NCBI GenBank assembly: GCA_013619125.1 | Contig: JABXKS010000023.1 | Coordinates: forward strand, 1 to 61,479 | DNA from: Clostridiales bacterium | Lineage (GTDB): Bacteria > Bacillota > Clostridia > Tissierellales > GPF-1 | Direction of reading: 5' to 3' | Length of the DNA: 61,479 nucleotides | In this document: piece by piece, positions 1 through 7,722 of the stretch | Layout: every line of letters begins with the position of its first letter | Position numbering within the stretch: the stretch's first letter is position 1 | The notes under the pieces: model-generated | Seen by the model: only the letters and a program-made list of their open reading frames with translations | Databases searched by the model: none | Told to the model about the DNA's origin: nothing | Position numbers and translations under genes: made by a program

Positions 1-57
1 GAACTTCATAAACTGATCCAATTTAATAAATGGCGTCTTAATTTTTATTATTTTCAT
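1..57 (-). CDS. yaaA: S4 domain-containing RNA-binding protein YaaA, N-terminal fragment
   Basis: Only the first 19 codons are inside the window; the gene runs off the left edge. The start is an ATG preceded by a good AGAAGGAG ribosome binding site. The visible peptide, MKIIKIKTPFIKLDQFMKF, resembles the start of the YaaA/YbcJ small S4-domain family (I-T-I-L-QF-K pattern). In Bacillus and clostridia yaaA sits between dnaN and recF, so recF, gyrB and gyrA probably lie just outside the window. Identity rests on a short stretch plus context. The rest of the gene, and whether it is intact, cannot be seen. Confidence 0.72.
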   Translation of the reverse strand, partial: MKIIKIKTPFIKLDQFMKF

Positions 58-98
58 TCGTTACTCCTTCTCTTGTTTTTCCTCTTTTATTATATCAT

Positions 99-1469
99 TT
101 ATTCGACATCTTTCGGAGAGAATCTTTCCAAAATTGCCTGAGTCATGGCCGATTCTTTTTTCAAGTACCACCCTACCATTACCAAACCTTTCGTTATGCT
201 GGAAAGACAAATCGCCCACCAAATTCCATTTAATCCTAATGAAGGGATTAACATCAATGCCAATGGAATTCGAAGGGCATTCCCTCCGATTCCAATGATT
301 GCCGGCGGTAAGGTTTTTCCCAATCCATTAAAGGCGCCCGCAGTTGTAATTTCCAGACTCATAAATACTTGTGAAAAGGCGAGTATCCTTAGATAATCAA
401 TCCCTAGAGACAAGGCTTCCGATTCAGATAAAAAAATTGAAAAAATCGGTTCCGCAAAAAAGAACAAGAGGATCGTCGCCACGATTCCAAGACCAAACAT
501 CATCGATAAAGCAGAGCGTATCCCTTCTTTGACACGATCGATCTGCTTTGCACCTGCATTTTGGCCGGTAAATGCACTGACCGCGGCCTGAAATCCCGAT
601 GCTGTCATCCAAGAGATTGATTCAATCTGCGAACCCACTTTTTGCACCGCAATCGGTGTGGGGCCCCACTGCGCAATTATTCGGGCAAGAATCATCGCGA
701 TCAAGGTAAACATTCCACTTTGTACAGAAACCGGAAATCCTAAGCGGAGAATCTCCTCGGCGATCTTACGGTCGAATCGACGAAGATAAAAAAACGGGCT
801 CAAGTAACTGCCGCGTCTCGCAAAAACGATCAAAAAACAAATGACCACCAAGGCTTGCGCGAGAACCGTTGCAATCGCGGCTCCAAGAACCCCCATTCCT
901 TGAAAACTTCCTACGCCAAAGATCATCAAAGGATCCAGAATCATATTGGCAACCAATCCCAATGTATTGATCAAAAATGGCGTTCGGCTGTTTCCACTTC
1001 CATTCATGATCCCTGTAAAAATCGGTGGCAAAAACGTGAAAGGCATACAGACTGCCATCACCTGTAAGTAAACGATCGCATTGGCCTCGACTTGCGGATC
1101 TCCCAATTGAAAGAATCGAATTAAAGAAACCCGGAAAATCATCAAAAACATGCCGAATAGCACGCCATTGATCATACCAATCTTCACGGCGGTTCCCGCT
1201 ACTTGCTCTGCTTTATTTTGATTGCTAGCGCCCAAATATTGCGCAACCAATACCTCCGCGCCAATTTTTGATAAAATAATGATAGCGAATGAAAACCAGA
1301 TAAAAAAACCAGCCGTACCCACAGCCGCGACTGCAGACGAGCCCAAGTGTCCAATCCAAAACATATCTGTTAAGTTATATGCCATCTGTAAGAAACTTGT
1401 TGCCATAATCGGTAATGCCAACTTCAAGAGGGTTGTTGAAACCTTTCCCTTTGTTAAAACCTGCTGCAT
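99..1469 (-). CDS. MATE family efflux transporter
   Basis: A 456-residue inner-membrane protein with about 12 hydrophobic segments in two similar halves, the usual size and layout of multidrug and toxic compound extrusion (MATE) proteins, which export cationic compounds using Na+ or H+ gradients. The N-terminus (LALPIMATSFLQMAYNLTDM) is typical of the bacterial NorM/DinF-like branch, and the second half repeats the pattern near residue 240 (LRLGFPVSVQSGMF). The start is chosen from a GGAAGGGG ribosome binding site. A terminator lies between it and the upstream Crp-type gene, so it probably has its own transcript. The substrate cannot be told from sequence. Confidence 0.9.
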   Translation of the reverse strand: MQQVLTKGKVSTTLLKLALPIMATSFLQMAYNLTDMFWIGHLGSSAVAAVGTAGFFIWFSFAIIILSKIGAEVLVAQYLGASNQNKAEQVAGTAVKIGMINGVLFGMFLMIFRVSLIRFFQLGDPQVEANAIVYLQVMAVCMPFTFLPPIFTGIMNGSGNSRTPFLINTLGLVANMILDPLMIFGVGSFQGMGVLGAAIATVLAQALVVICFLIVFARRGSYLSPFFYLRRFDRKIAEEILRLGFPVSVQSGMFTLIAMILARIIAQWGPTPIAVQKVGSQIESISWMTASGFQAAVSAFTGQNAGAKQIDRVKEGIRSALSMMFGLGIVATILLFFFAEPIFSIFLSESEALSLGIDYLRILAFSQVFMSLEITTAGAFNGLGKTLPPAIIGIGGNALRIPLALMLIPSLGLNGIWWAICLSSITKGLVMVGWYLKKESAMTQAILERFSPKDVE

Positions 1470-1487
1470 GATGAACCCCTTCCCCGT

Positions 1488-1515
1488 GAAAAAAAGAAAG
1501 CCTGAAGGCTTTCTT
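1488..1515 (-). terminator. Intrinsic terminator after the Crp-type regulator
   Basis: On the minus strand AAGAAAGCCT and AGGCTTTCTT form a 10-bp stem with a two-base loop, followed by a run of T. It ends the Crp-type transcript before the MATE gene. Confidence 0.85.
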
Positions 1516-1517
1516 GA

Positions 1518-2210
1518 TTACCAATAAATATCTGTCAATTTTCTTAATCCCATTGGATCCAGAAGCCGAAAACATCGGCCGTCATAGATAATATATCCCT
1601 CTGCTTTTAATTCCTTCAGCACATTGGTGATGGTTACCCTTGAACATCCCACCGCATCTGCCAGTTCCTGATGGGTATAGACATATTCGATCGTTGATGG
1701 CTCACGGGTATCATTGCCATGTTGTGCCGTAATTTCCAAGAGTGTATCGCTTATGCGCGCCTTTACATCCAACAAAATAGTTCTTGCTGATTTTAACATC
1801 AATATCCGATATTTTCTCGTGATGGAGTGAATAAAATGGCGGTATAATATAGGGGTTTCTTGCAAGGCTCCCTCCACGATCTCTCTTGAAACAATCGATG
1901 CCTCACTATTTTCCAACACCTTTGTAATCATAATGGTCGGTTCTCCATCAAAATAATCCATCTCTCCAAAGATCGTTCCCCTCCGAAGTCGAAATAACGA
2001 GCATTCTTTTCCATTGCGATTAATCAATACCTGCTTAAAGTATCCACTTAAAACAATATAAATTTCATCCGCTCTTGTTGGATGAATGATTTCTCCTTTT
2101 TTAAAGACACGTCGGTTTCCCAATGGCGCCAAATATTCGAGGTAGAATTGACTCATCTCTTGTTGCAATTCCTCATTAAATAATACATTTCTCATATTAT
2201 TATTTTCCAT
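1518..2210 (-). CDS. Crp/Fnr family transcriptional regulator
   Basis: A 230-residue protein with an N-terminal cyclic-nucleotide-binding-type beta barrel (about residues 30-120, with IYIVLSGYFKQVLI and a GTIFGEMDYF turn), a dimer helix, and a C-terminal winged helix-turn-helix (about 180-210, THQELADAVGCSRVTITNVL). It should bind DNA as a dimer in response to a small effector. The N-terminal cysteines of FNR-type iron-sulfur sensors are absent. A longer frame begins ten codons upstream, but the start used here has AGGAGGG at six bases, which decides it. That ribosome binding site lies inside a long hairpin. Targets are unknown; the neighbouring MATE gene is one possibility. Confidence 0.9.
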   Translation of the reverse strand: MENNNMRNVLFNEELQQEMSQFYLEYLAPLGNRRVFKKGEIIHPTRADEIYIVLSGYFKQVLINRNGKECSLFRLRRGTIFGEMDYFDGEPTIMITKVLENSEASIVSREIVEGALQETPILYRHFIHSITRKYRILMLKSARTILLDVKARISDTLLEITAQHGNDTREPSTIEYVYTHQELADAVGCSRVTITNVLKELKAEGYIIYDGRCFRLLDPMGLRKLTDIYW

Positions 2211-2255
2211 AAAGAACCCTCCTCTTTGATAGTATATCAAAAAGGAGGGTTCTTT
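2211..2255 (-). terminator. 21-bp hairpin: terminator of the upstream operon and RBS-containing leader of the Crp-type gene
   Basis: Positions 2211-2231 and 2235-2255 are inverted copies (21 bp, one mismatch) around a three-base loop. On the minus strand it follows the gamma-glutamylcyclotransferase stop codon directly and ends in TTCTTT, so it can terminate transcription in that direction; the A-rich other flank suggests it works both ways. The descending arm contains the AGGAGGG of the next gene (2217-2223), so read-through RNA would hide that ribosome binding site. A TATACT that could be a -10 box spans the loop (2231-2236), but no good -35 is visible. Confidence 0.8.
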
Positions 2256-2256
2256 A

Positions 2257-2667
2257 TCACTTATTCATAAATTTCCGCCATGCACCATTGGGGATTGGAT
2301 ACAGTTGATCCTCACGATTCAAGTCCGCTCCCGGATTATATCGATAGATATAGGCTTCAATCTCTTGATCCTCCATCATCACCGGTTGCACCACTCTCAC
2401 ATACTGACTTTTCTGCTTCTTAGCTTCAGAAAAACTCTCCATGTGATCCAACTCACAAACGACCTCTTTAAAATCCTTGACCCAAATCACTTCGCCATAA
2501 ACAGTCTCCGGTCCTTCGATCAAAGCAGGAAATCCTTTGTTTTCAATGTGATACAGCCGCCCGTTTGTCTTTCCCGGTACGCGACGAACCACTTTCCCTT
2601 TTAGGTATTTTTCTTCATTCCAAAATCCTTGCATCAAGGACCCATATACAAAAAATGGTTTTTCCAT
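2257..2667 (-). CDS. Gamma-glutamylcyclotransferase (AIG2-like) family protein
   Basis: A 136-residue protein with the family's N-terminal nucleotide-independent loop motif FVYGSLM and the acidic residue in LDHME that aligns with the catalytic glutamate. The family turns gamma-glutamyl amino acids or related amines into 5-oxoproline plus the free amine. A TTG five codons upstream is possible, but the ATG used here has GGTG with good spacing and avoids overlapping pcp. It lies eight bases after pcp, which releases pyroglutamate (the same 5-oxoproline) from peptides, so the two probably feed one pool. The actual substrate is uncertain because this fold is used by several enzymes. Confidence 0.82.
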   Translation of the reverse strand: MEKPFFVYGSLMQGFWNEEKYLKGKVVRRVPGKTNGRLYHIENKGFPALIEGPETVYGEVIWVKDFKEVVCELDHMESFSEAKKQKSQYVRVVQPVMMEDQEIEAYIYRYNPGADLNREDQLYPIPNGAWRKFMNK

Positions 2668-2675
2668 CACTTCAC

Positions 2676-3317
2676 CTAACAAATTTTACCTTCCGCAATT
2701 TTAATATCCTCTTTATTTTCAACAGCAGCTTCAATCATTGCCTCCAGTCCCCTGGCAATATTCTCAACACTCATAGATGGCATATTTCTCTTCTCCACTA
2801 CTTGTTCAACAATAAAGGGAACATGGATAAAACCGCCACGAATCGTTGGAAACTCTTTATCAATCAGATACATCAATCCATACATCAAGTGATTGCAGAC
2901 GAATGTTCCGGCCGTGTTGGAAACACTTGCGGTTAAATTTTGTTTTCGAACATTTTGAACCATTTTTTTGATGGGAATGTTCGCAAAATATGCTGACTCT
3001 CCATCCGCAAAGATCGGCTCATCAATGGGTTGGTTTCCGTCATTGTCAGGAATGCGCGCATCATCCAAATTAATTGCAACTCTTTCTACTGTTAAATCAA
3101 ATCTTCCACCCGCTTGTCCTATACATAAAACCAATTCAGGTTTCTCGGCTTCGATATTTTTCTTTAACGCTTCAATTGATTTTTTAAAAACCGTTGGCAC
3201 TTCTACCTTGACGATTTTTGCACCGGCAATTTCATCAGGCAATAATTTGACTGCTTCATACGCCGGGTTGATGGATTCTCCTCCAAAAGGATCAAATCCA
3301 GTAACCAAAACTTTCAT
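2676..3317 (-). CDS. pcp: Pyrrolidone-carboxylate peptidase (pyroglutamyl peptidase I)
   Basis: A 213-residue cytoplasmic cysteine peptidase (family C15) that removes N-terminal pyroglutamate from peptides. Start [15 protein letters not shown] is diagnostic. The triad is visible: Glu in TVERVAIN (about residue 81), Cys in [11 protein letters not shown] (about 143) and His in GFIHVPFI (about 165). Length is normal. It is preceded by a GGGGGAAG ribosome binding site and lies between DUF979/DUF969 upstream and the gamma-glutamylcyclotransferase downstream on the same strand, with gaps of 21 and 8 bases, so this looks like one operon. Confidence 0.97.
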   Translation of the reverse strand: MKVLVTGFDPFGGESINPAYEAVKLLPDEIAGAKIVKVEVPTVFKKSIEALKKNIEAEKPELVLCIGQAGGRFDLTVERVAINLDDARIPDNDGNQPIDEPIFADGESAYFANIPIKKMVQNVRKQNLTASVSNTAGTFVCNHLMYGLMYLIDKEFPTIRGGFIHVPFIVEQVVEKRNMPSMSVENIARGLEAMIEAAVENKEDIKIAEGKIC

Positions 3318-3338
3318 AGTCTTCCCCCCTGATTTTTT

Positions 3339-4256
3339 TTAGAATGCCCACACATACATTAAAACAATGTGAGTGACCAATAATGCCAAGGCAATCGGTA
3401 CTTGTGAAATAATGACACGGTACTTATTCTTTGTCTCTAACAGGGCTGCTGGTACAACATTGAAGTTTGCCGCCATAGGCGTCATCAATGTTCCACAATA
3501 ACCTGCAGTCAATGCCAAGGCACCTGCAACCGCCGGATTTGCTCCCATTGCATATACAAAAGGTATTCCGATTCCCGCTGTAATCACGGCAAATGCTGCA
3601 AATGCATTTCCCATTATCATGGTAAATACAGCCATACCAACACAATATGCGATTACTCCGCCTAAGATATTCCCTTCACTTAAGACACCTGCAATACCGC
3701 CAGAGATCACTTCTCCAACACCTGCCGCTGCAAATAACGATCCTAACGCAGCCAGCAATTGAGGCAATATGCTTGCAGATCCAACTTGAAGCAAAAGACG
3801 AGATCCGTCATAACCAAATTGCTTGGGTTTTTCTTTTGTCATTACCATAGCAATGATTGTTGCGGCAAGGGCACCAAGTCCCAATCCGACAAGTCCACCC
3901 AATGACTTAAATACCTGGGCTACAAAAAATGCAACCACACCGATTGTCAAAGCCGGAATGAAAATCTTGTTTTTCATTCGATCTGCGCTTTTTTGACGCA
4001 TACCATCCGCCGCATTTACCAACGAGCCAAATGTTACTCGCTTCATCGCTGTCAGTACGCCCATCAATAAGAGCATCGCACCAACGATTGGAGCTGGTAT
4101 GTATTTTCCAACGATAAAAATAGCCCCAAACAAGAACCAGAACAAAGCAGTTTCTTTTTGATGTGGATGCTTATCGTCTTTCAACGCATACACCGCTGCT
4201 ATGATCGAAACCAATCCAGCAAGAACATAAAAGATCTCTAATAATAATGATTTCAT
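3339..4256 (-). CDS. DUF979 family membrane protein
   Basis: A 305-residue protein with about nine hydrophobic segments, matching the DUF979 family, which nearly always sits beside DUF969. The C-terminal half carries conserved glycine- and alanine-rich segments (GALALTAGYCGTLMTPMAANF) resembling transporter re-entrant regions. It follows the DUF969 gene with no gap and precedes pcp by 21 bases. The pair is widely found next to pcp in Firmicutes, which suggests a two-subunit permease for pyroglutamate or small peptides. That role is inference; no biochemical function is assigned by the sequence itself. Confidence 0.88.
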   Translation of the reverse strand: MKSLLLEIFYVLAGLVSIIAAVYALKDDKHPHQKETALFWFLFGAIFIVGKYIPAPIVGAMLLLMGVLTAMKRVTFGSLVNAADGMRQKSADRMKNKIFIPALTIGVVAFFVAQVFKSLGGLVGLGLGALAATIIAMVMTKEKPKQFGYDGSRLLLQVGSASILPQLLAALGSLFAAAGVGEVISGGIAGVLSEGNILGGVIAYCVGMAVFTMIMGNAFAAFAVITAGIGIPFVYAMGANPAVAGALALTAGYCGTLMTPMAANFNVVPAALLETKNKYRVIISQVPIALALLVTHIVLMYVWAF

Positions 4257-4955
4257 TTACTTCACCTCCGCTGCAGGTTTCCCTGATTTTTTCAGACCTA
4301 ATTTTTTTGCAATTCGACGATCCAACATGTAGTTTTGAATCGCGCTGTAAACCAAAGCAATAATTGCGATCGGAATAGAAGCTTTTGATACCGCCAATGG
4401 CGTTACTTCAACTCCAAGTTCGCCCAAGGTACCAACAATTAGTAAGACGCCGCCAGCTGCAACAAATACGTTTTGTCCAAAAAAGTTACCCAAGTTTTCA
4501 GATCCCGCTGCATAGCCTTTGATGATGTCTTCTGTTTCTTCATCAACTTCCGTAAAATTCTTTTCTGCCGCACCATAAGCCATCGGATTAACCAATGGAC
4601 GAATAAACTGAACATGTCCACCTAAGCGAAGAGAAAACGCCGCTGCCAATTCACGAATGACATGATAGGTTGTAAGAACCTTGCCTGTAGTAACGGATTT
4701 CATCCCCCGTATCAAATCAGCTGCCCTTTCTCGCAAACCACTTCGCTCCAAAATTCCGATTACAGGAAGTGTCAACAAAAATAATGACATGTAACGCGTT
4801 TTGATAAACGCCTCGCCGATGATTGTAAGAATTTCTACAAATCCCAATCCTCCAACGAGTCCTGTAATGACACCCGCGACCAATACGACGGCAATCGTGT
4901 CAAATTTCATAATAAAACCAATAACAATAATAAGTACTCCAATTAATTTGATCAA
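4257..4955 (-). CDS. DUF969 family membrane protein
   Basis: A 232-residue protein with about six hydrophobic segments and a conserved central soluble stretch (HVQFIRPLVNPMAYGAAE), matching DUF969. Translation seems to begin at TTG eight bases after a strong GGAGG; no ATG fits. Its stop codon directly abuts the DUF979 start, so the two are translationally coupled and presumably form one complex. The gene order DUF969-DUF979-pcp-GGCT points to uptake and breakdown of pyroglutamyl or gamma-glutamyl compounds (inference). Confidence 0.87.
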   Translation of the reverse strand: MIKLIGVLIIVIGFIMKFDTIAVVLVAGVITGLVGGLGFVEILTIIGEAFIKTRYMSLFLLTLPVIGILERSGLRERAADLIRGMKSVTTGKVLTTYHVIRELAAAFSLRLGGHVQFIRPLVNPMAYGAAEKNFTEVDEETEDIIKGYAAGSENLGNFFGQNVFVAAGGVLLIVGTLGELGVEVTPLAVSKASIPIAIIALVYSAIQNYMLDRRIAKKLGLKKSGKPAAEVK

Positions 4956-5030
4956 AGATTTTACCTCCTCATATTTTATTTCATCCTTATTTTATGACAC
5001 TTTCGTAATGAGTTCTGTAAACTAGACTAC

Positions 5031-5069
5031 AAAAAAAGATTGGAAACCATTTTCCCTGGTTTCCAATCT
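5031..5069 (-). terminator. Intrinsic terminator after the HAD gene
   Basis: GATTGGAAACCA and TGGTTTCCAATC form a 12-bp perfect stem followed on the minus strand by seven T. It separates the HAD gene from DUF969. Confidence 0.93.
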
Positions 5070-5087
5070 GTAAAGCACGCAACAATT

Positions 5088-5735
5088 TTATAGAAATGTA
5101 AGTAACTCGTTCGGATGATCAATTAAATGCGCATCCTTTTTTTGTGCAAGATGTTCTCGATCCCGAAATCCCCAAGTCACCAAAACAATTTTCATCCCCG
5201 CATTTTTCCCTGTCTCATAATCCGGTAAGGAATCTCCGACAAACAAACAATTTTTCGGATCAACCCCCGCCTTGCTTGCTATCTCTAAGGTAAAGTGAGG
5301 ATTAGGTTTCTTGGTTTCTTCTGAACGATATCCGATCACATCAACAAAAGAAGTATCAGGAAAAAGAGTTCGAACAATTTCTGTTGCCGCAAACTGCGGT
5401 TTGTTGGTATGCACCGCAATTTGAATTCCGCGCTTTTCTAGTTCTAAAATGAGTTCTTTAATTTCCTCATAGGGTTTTGTTTTATTGGTCATTCTTTTTT
5501 CATAATAGTCTTTAAATTTTTCGAATGCTTCTTCAATTTCCCTTTGCCCATTTTTCCCTGCAGGAAGTGCGGATTCCAGCAATTTAAATCCACCATATCC
5601 AACCATCCCTTTAATTGAAATAAGATCGTGAATCGGATATCCGTATTCTTTGAGAACATCGTTGGTGGCATCTCTCAAATCTTCCAGGGTATTGATCAAG
5701 GTACCGTCTAAATCAAAAATCACACATTTAATCAT
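5088..5735 (-). CDS. HAD family phosphatase, phosphoglycolate phosphatase-like
   Basis: A 215-residue haloacid dehalogenase superfamily hydrolase of subfamily IA. Motif I is FDLDGTLINT (nucleophile Asp9 and Asp11), motif II is HTNKPQ, the lysine of motif III is in ETKKPNPHF, and motif IV is VGDSLPDYETG. A helical cap lies between motifs I and II, as in Gph and PpaX enzymes. The likely reaction is hydrolysis of a small phosphate ester in the cytoplasm; the substrate is not determined. It is flanked by terminators or promoter-like spacing and is probably transcribed alone. Confidence 0.9.
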   Translation of the reverse strand: MIKCVIFDLDGTLINTLEDLRDATNDVLKEYGYPIHDLISIKGMVGYGGFKLLESALPAGKNGQREIEEAFEKFKDYYEKRMTNKTKPYEEIKELILELEKRGIQIAVHTNKPQFAATEIVRTLFPDTSFVDVIGYRSEETKKPNPHFTLEIASKAGVDPKNCLFVGDSLPDYETGKNAGMKIVLVTWGFRDREHLAQKKDAHLIDHPNELLTFL

Positions 5736-5801
5736 GTTTTTAACTCCCCTCTTACTGTTATTTCCCTTATTATATATAAATTTTATGTTCTAGGGAAAAA
5801 C

Positions 5802-6413
5802 TTATGATTCCCTTTCATATTTAGGTGCAAGCCTTTCATTTACCCAATAGTCAATCCACCAAGCCAGGATGCTCGGGATGAAATAAAGAAAGGACAAATG
5901 AACTCGAAGCACAAGAAACAGCGAGGTCCCCATACTAGTCAGCAAAAGAATCGAGGGAATCAAATTTAAATGTGCAATTCGAAAACTCTGAATCAAAACG
6001 ATTTTGACACTTGCTTTTTGCCGAATAAACAAGGGAAAGAAATAACTCCCTAAAAGAATCGTCTCCAATGCCAATACCCCATAAAGAGGAATAATCCAAT
6101 TTGCAAAGTTTCCAAAGAAAATCAAACCATAATTGGTTGTGAGAAAAATGACGAAGAAAATTAAAAGTTGGATCCCCCAAGCAATCGTTCCTTGTTTCCA
6201 GAAAGCTTTTATTCCCTCCATATAGACTCTTGTCATCGCTCTTTTATTTTTTTTCATCCCGTAGCGTATGCTGTAAAACAAAGCCATATTAGCGGCTCCT
6301 GTCGCGACACCAAAGCTTATCATCACCGTTAGAAGCCACAAAAAATTGAGTATCATCCAGTCAAAAACTCGATTTCCCCAAAATATAAATGAGCTTTCCT
6401 TTTTTCTTTCCAT
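5802..6413 (-). CDS. DUF624 (YesL-like) membrane protein
   Basis: A 203-residue protein with about five hydrophobic segments and the family's N-terminal pattern (RVFDWMILNFLWLLTVMISFGVAT) followed by a YSIRYGMKKNK segment. The start used has GGAGGT five bases upstream; a longer frame starting ten codons earlier would run through the dnaN terminator hairpin and is rejected. YesL-like proteins are often found near sugar uptake genes, but their role is unknown. Its ribosome binding site directly follows the T-run of the dnaN terminator, so a promoter must lie upstream or expression depends on read-through. Confidence 0.78.
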   Translation of the reverse strand: MERKKESSFIFWGNRVFDWMILNFLWLLTVMISFGVATGAANMALFYSIRYGMKKNKRAMTRVYMEGIKAFWKQGTIAWGIQLLIFFVIFLTTNYGLIFFGNFANWIIPLYGVLALETILLGSYFFPLFIRQKASVKIVLIQSFRIAHLNLIPSILLLTSMGTSLFLVLRVHLSFLYFIPSILAWWIDYWVNERLAPKYERES

Positions 6414-6423
6414 TTTGACCTCC

Positions 6424-6454
6424 AAAAAAAAACCGGAATTCAAATGAATTCCGG
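6424..6454 (-). terminator. Intrinsic terminator after dnaN
   Basis: CCGGAATT and AATTCCGG form an 8-bp stem with a six-base loop, followed on the minus strand by nine T. It ends the dnaA-dnaN transcript where yaaA and recF would follow in most Firmicutes. Confidence 0.93.
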
Positions 6455-6462
6455 TGAATCAA

Positions 6463-7563
6463 TTAATCGGCAATTCGAACTGGCAATACAAGATACGTAT
6501 ACCAGTCATCATTCACAGGACGAATAATTCCTGGATTGACATTGGAAACGAAGTGCATATAAATTTCATCCTGATCGATGGCTTTTAGGCCATCTAATAA
6601 GTACTTGGTACTAAAAGCGATTAATAAATCATCACCCTCCAATTCAATTGGCAAACATTCTTCAACATGACCGAGTTCCGAAGTGGAACGAATCCACATT
6701 CCCTTATCGGAAATATCTAATTTAACCAAATTGTTTCGTGATTCTCTCGCCAATAAAGAAGCTCTTTCAATAGAATCTCTAAATAATCGTGTGTTTACTT
6801 TTACCCGAAGCCGATGATCGCTTTGAATAATATCCTTGTAATTCAAAAATTGGCCGTCTAATACACGAGAGATCACTTCCGTATCTTCCAGTTCAAATCG
6901 CACATGATGAGAGGATGCTTGAATTAAAACAGGTTCTCCATCATCTCCCAAAATTTTCACGACTTCTTGCAAGGTTTTCGATGGAATGACAACTTTAATT
7001 TTATCTTGTGTATCGACAATCGCATGTTTATATGCAAGGCGATAGGCGTCTAGAGCAACCATGGAAAGTTCACCGTCTTCAACTTCCAATAATTCTCCCG
7101 TTAAGATCGGACGTGTTTCGTCGTTGGCAGTTGCAAAGATCGTTTGACGTACCATGTTTTTCAATAAATCAGTTTGAATGGAGAATGATTGAAAGCTTTC
7201 TAATGTTGGTAATTGTGGATAATCATCTGCTGCTGATCCGACAATGGTGAAATTCGAAAAATCACTGACAATATTCACATGGTAATTGTCTTCAATTGTA
7301 ATTTCAACTTCATCCCCAGGCAATTTACGGATAATATCCCCAAAAATTCGAGCATTAATAACGACTCTTCCTTCTTGATAAATCGTTGCAGGGACTTTAG
7401 TTCTTATCCCCAGTTCAAGGTCTGTTCCTGTTAGAATCAAAGATTCGTCTGCGGTTTCAATCAGAATTCCAGTTAATACAGGCAAGGTTGTTCTAGATGC
7501 AATGGCTTTTTGGACAATAGTAATAGATTTGATTAATTGACTGCGCTCAATGATGAATTTCAT
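6463..7563 (-). CDS. dnaN: DNA polymerase III beta subunit (sliding clamp)
   Basis: A 366-residue protein with three repeated clamp domains, the usual size. It dimerises into a ring that tethers the replicative polymerase to DNA. Recognisable features are the N-terminal MKFIIERSQLIKSITIVQKAI, TRPILTGELLE in the middle domain and the C-terminal YTYLVLPVRI that closes the ligand-binding pocket. It follows dnaA on the same strand after 159 bases that hold the origin unwinding element. It ends in a strong terminator rather than continuing into yaaA-recF. Confidence 0.98.
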   Translation of the reverse strand: MKFIIERSQLIKSITIVQKAIASRTTLPVLTGILIETADESLILTGTDLELGIRTKVPATIYQEGRVVINARIFGDIIRKLPGDEVEITIEDNYHVNIVSDFSNFTIVGSAADDYPQLPTLESFQSFSIQTDLLKNMVRQTIFATANDETRPILTGELLEVEDGELSMVALDAYRLAYKHAIVDTQDKIKVVIPSKTLQEVVKILGDDGEPVLIQASSHHVRFELEDTEVISRVLDGQFLNYKDIIQSDHRLRVKVNTRLFRDSIERASLLARESRNNLVKLDISDKGMWIRSTSELGHVEECLPIELEGDDLLIAFSTKYLLDGLKAIDQDEIYMHFVSNVNPGIIRPVNDDWYTYLVLPVRIAD

Positions 7564-7601
7564 CGAAGATTCGCCCCCTTATAAGTATTATAAATAAAGA
7601 G

Positions 7602-7720
7602 TAATAATAGTAGTAAGGCCTGTGAATATGTGGATAAGTGGCCCAATCAAAGAAGTAGACAAGAACACAGGTGTGGATAAAGTGTGCATACTGTGTAAAA
7701 GCTATCCCCTGTTATCCACA
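7602..7720. other. oriC, unwinding half: DnaA-trios and DnaA boxes between dnaA and dnaN
   Basis: Reading the plus strand, five consecutive TAA/TAG triplets (7602-7616) are followed by GGCC and then two touching DnaA boxes, TGTGAATAT (7621-7629, imperfect) and TGTGGATAA (7629-7637). Further exact boxes lie at 7672-7680 and 7712-7720. Triplets, a short GC-rich step and paired boxes are the arrangement described for the Bacillus subtilis basal unwinding element, where DnaA extends from the boxes onto the triplets to open the duplex. AT-rich sequence continues on the dnaN side (7581-7601). Confidence 0.88.
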
Positions 7721-7722
7721 AT

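Noticed and set aside
145-396. Open frame of 83 codons on the plus strand inside the MATE gene
   Set aside because: Antisense shadow of a strongly conserved transporter gene, with no ribosome binding site.
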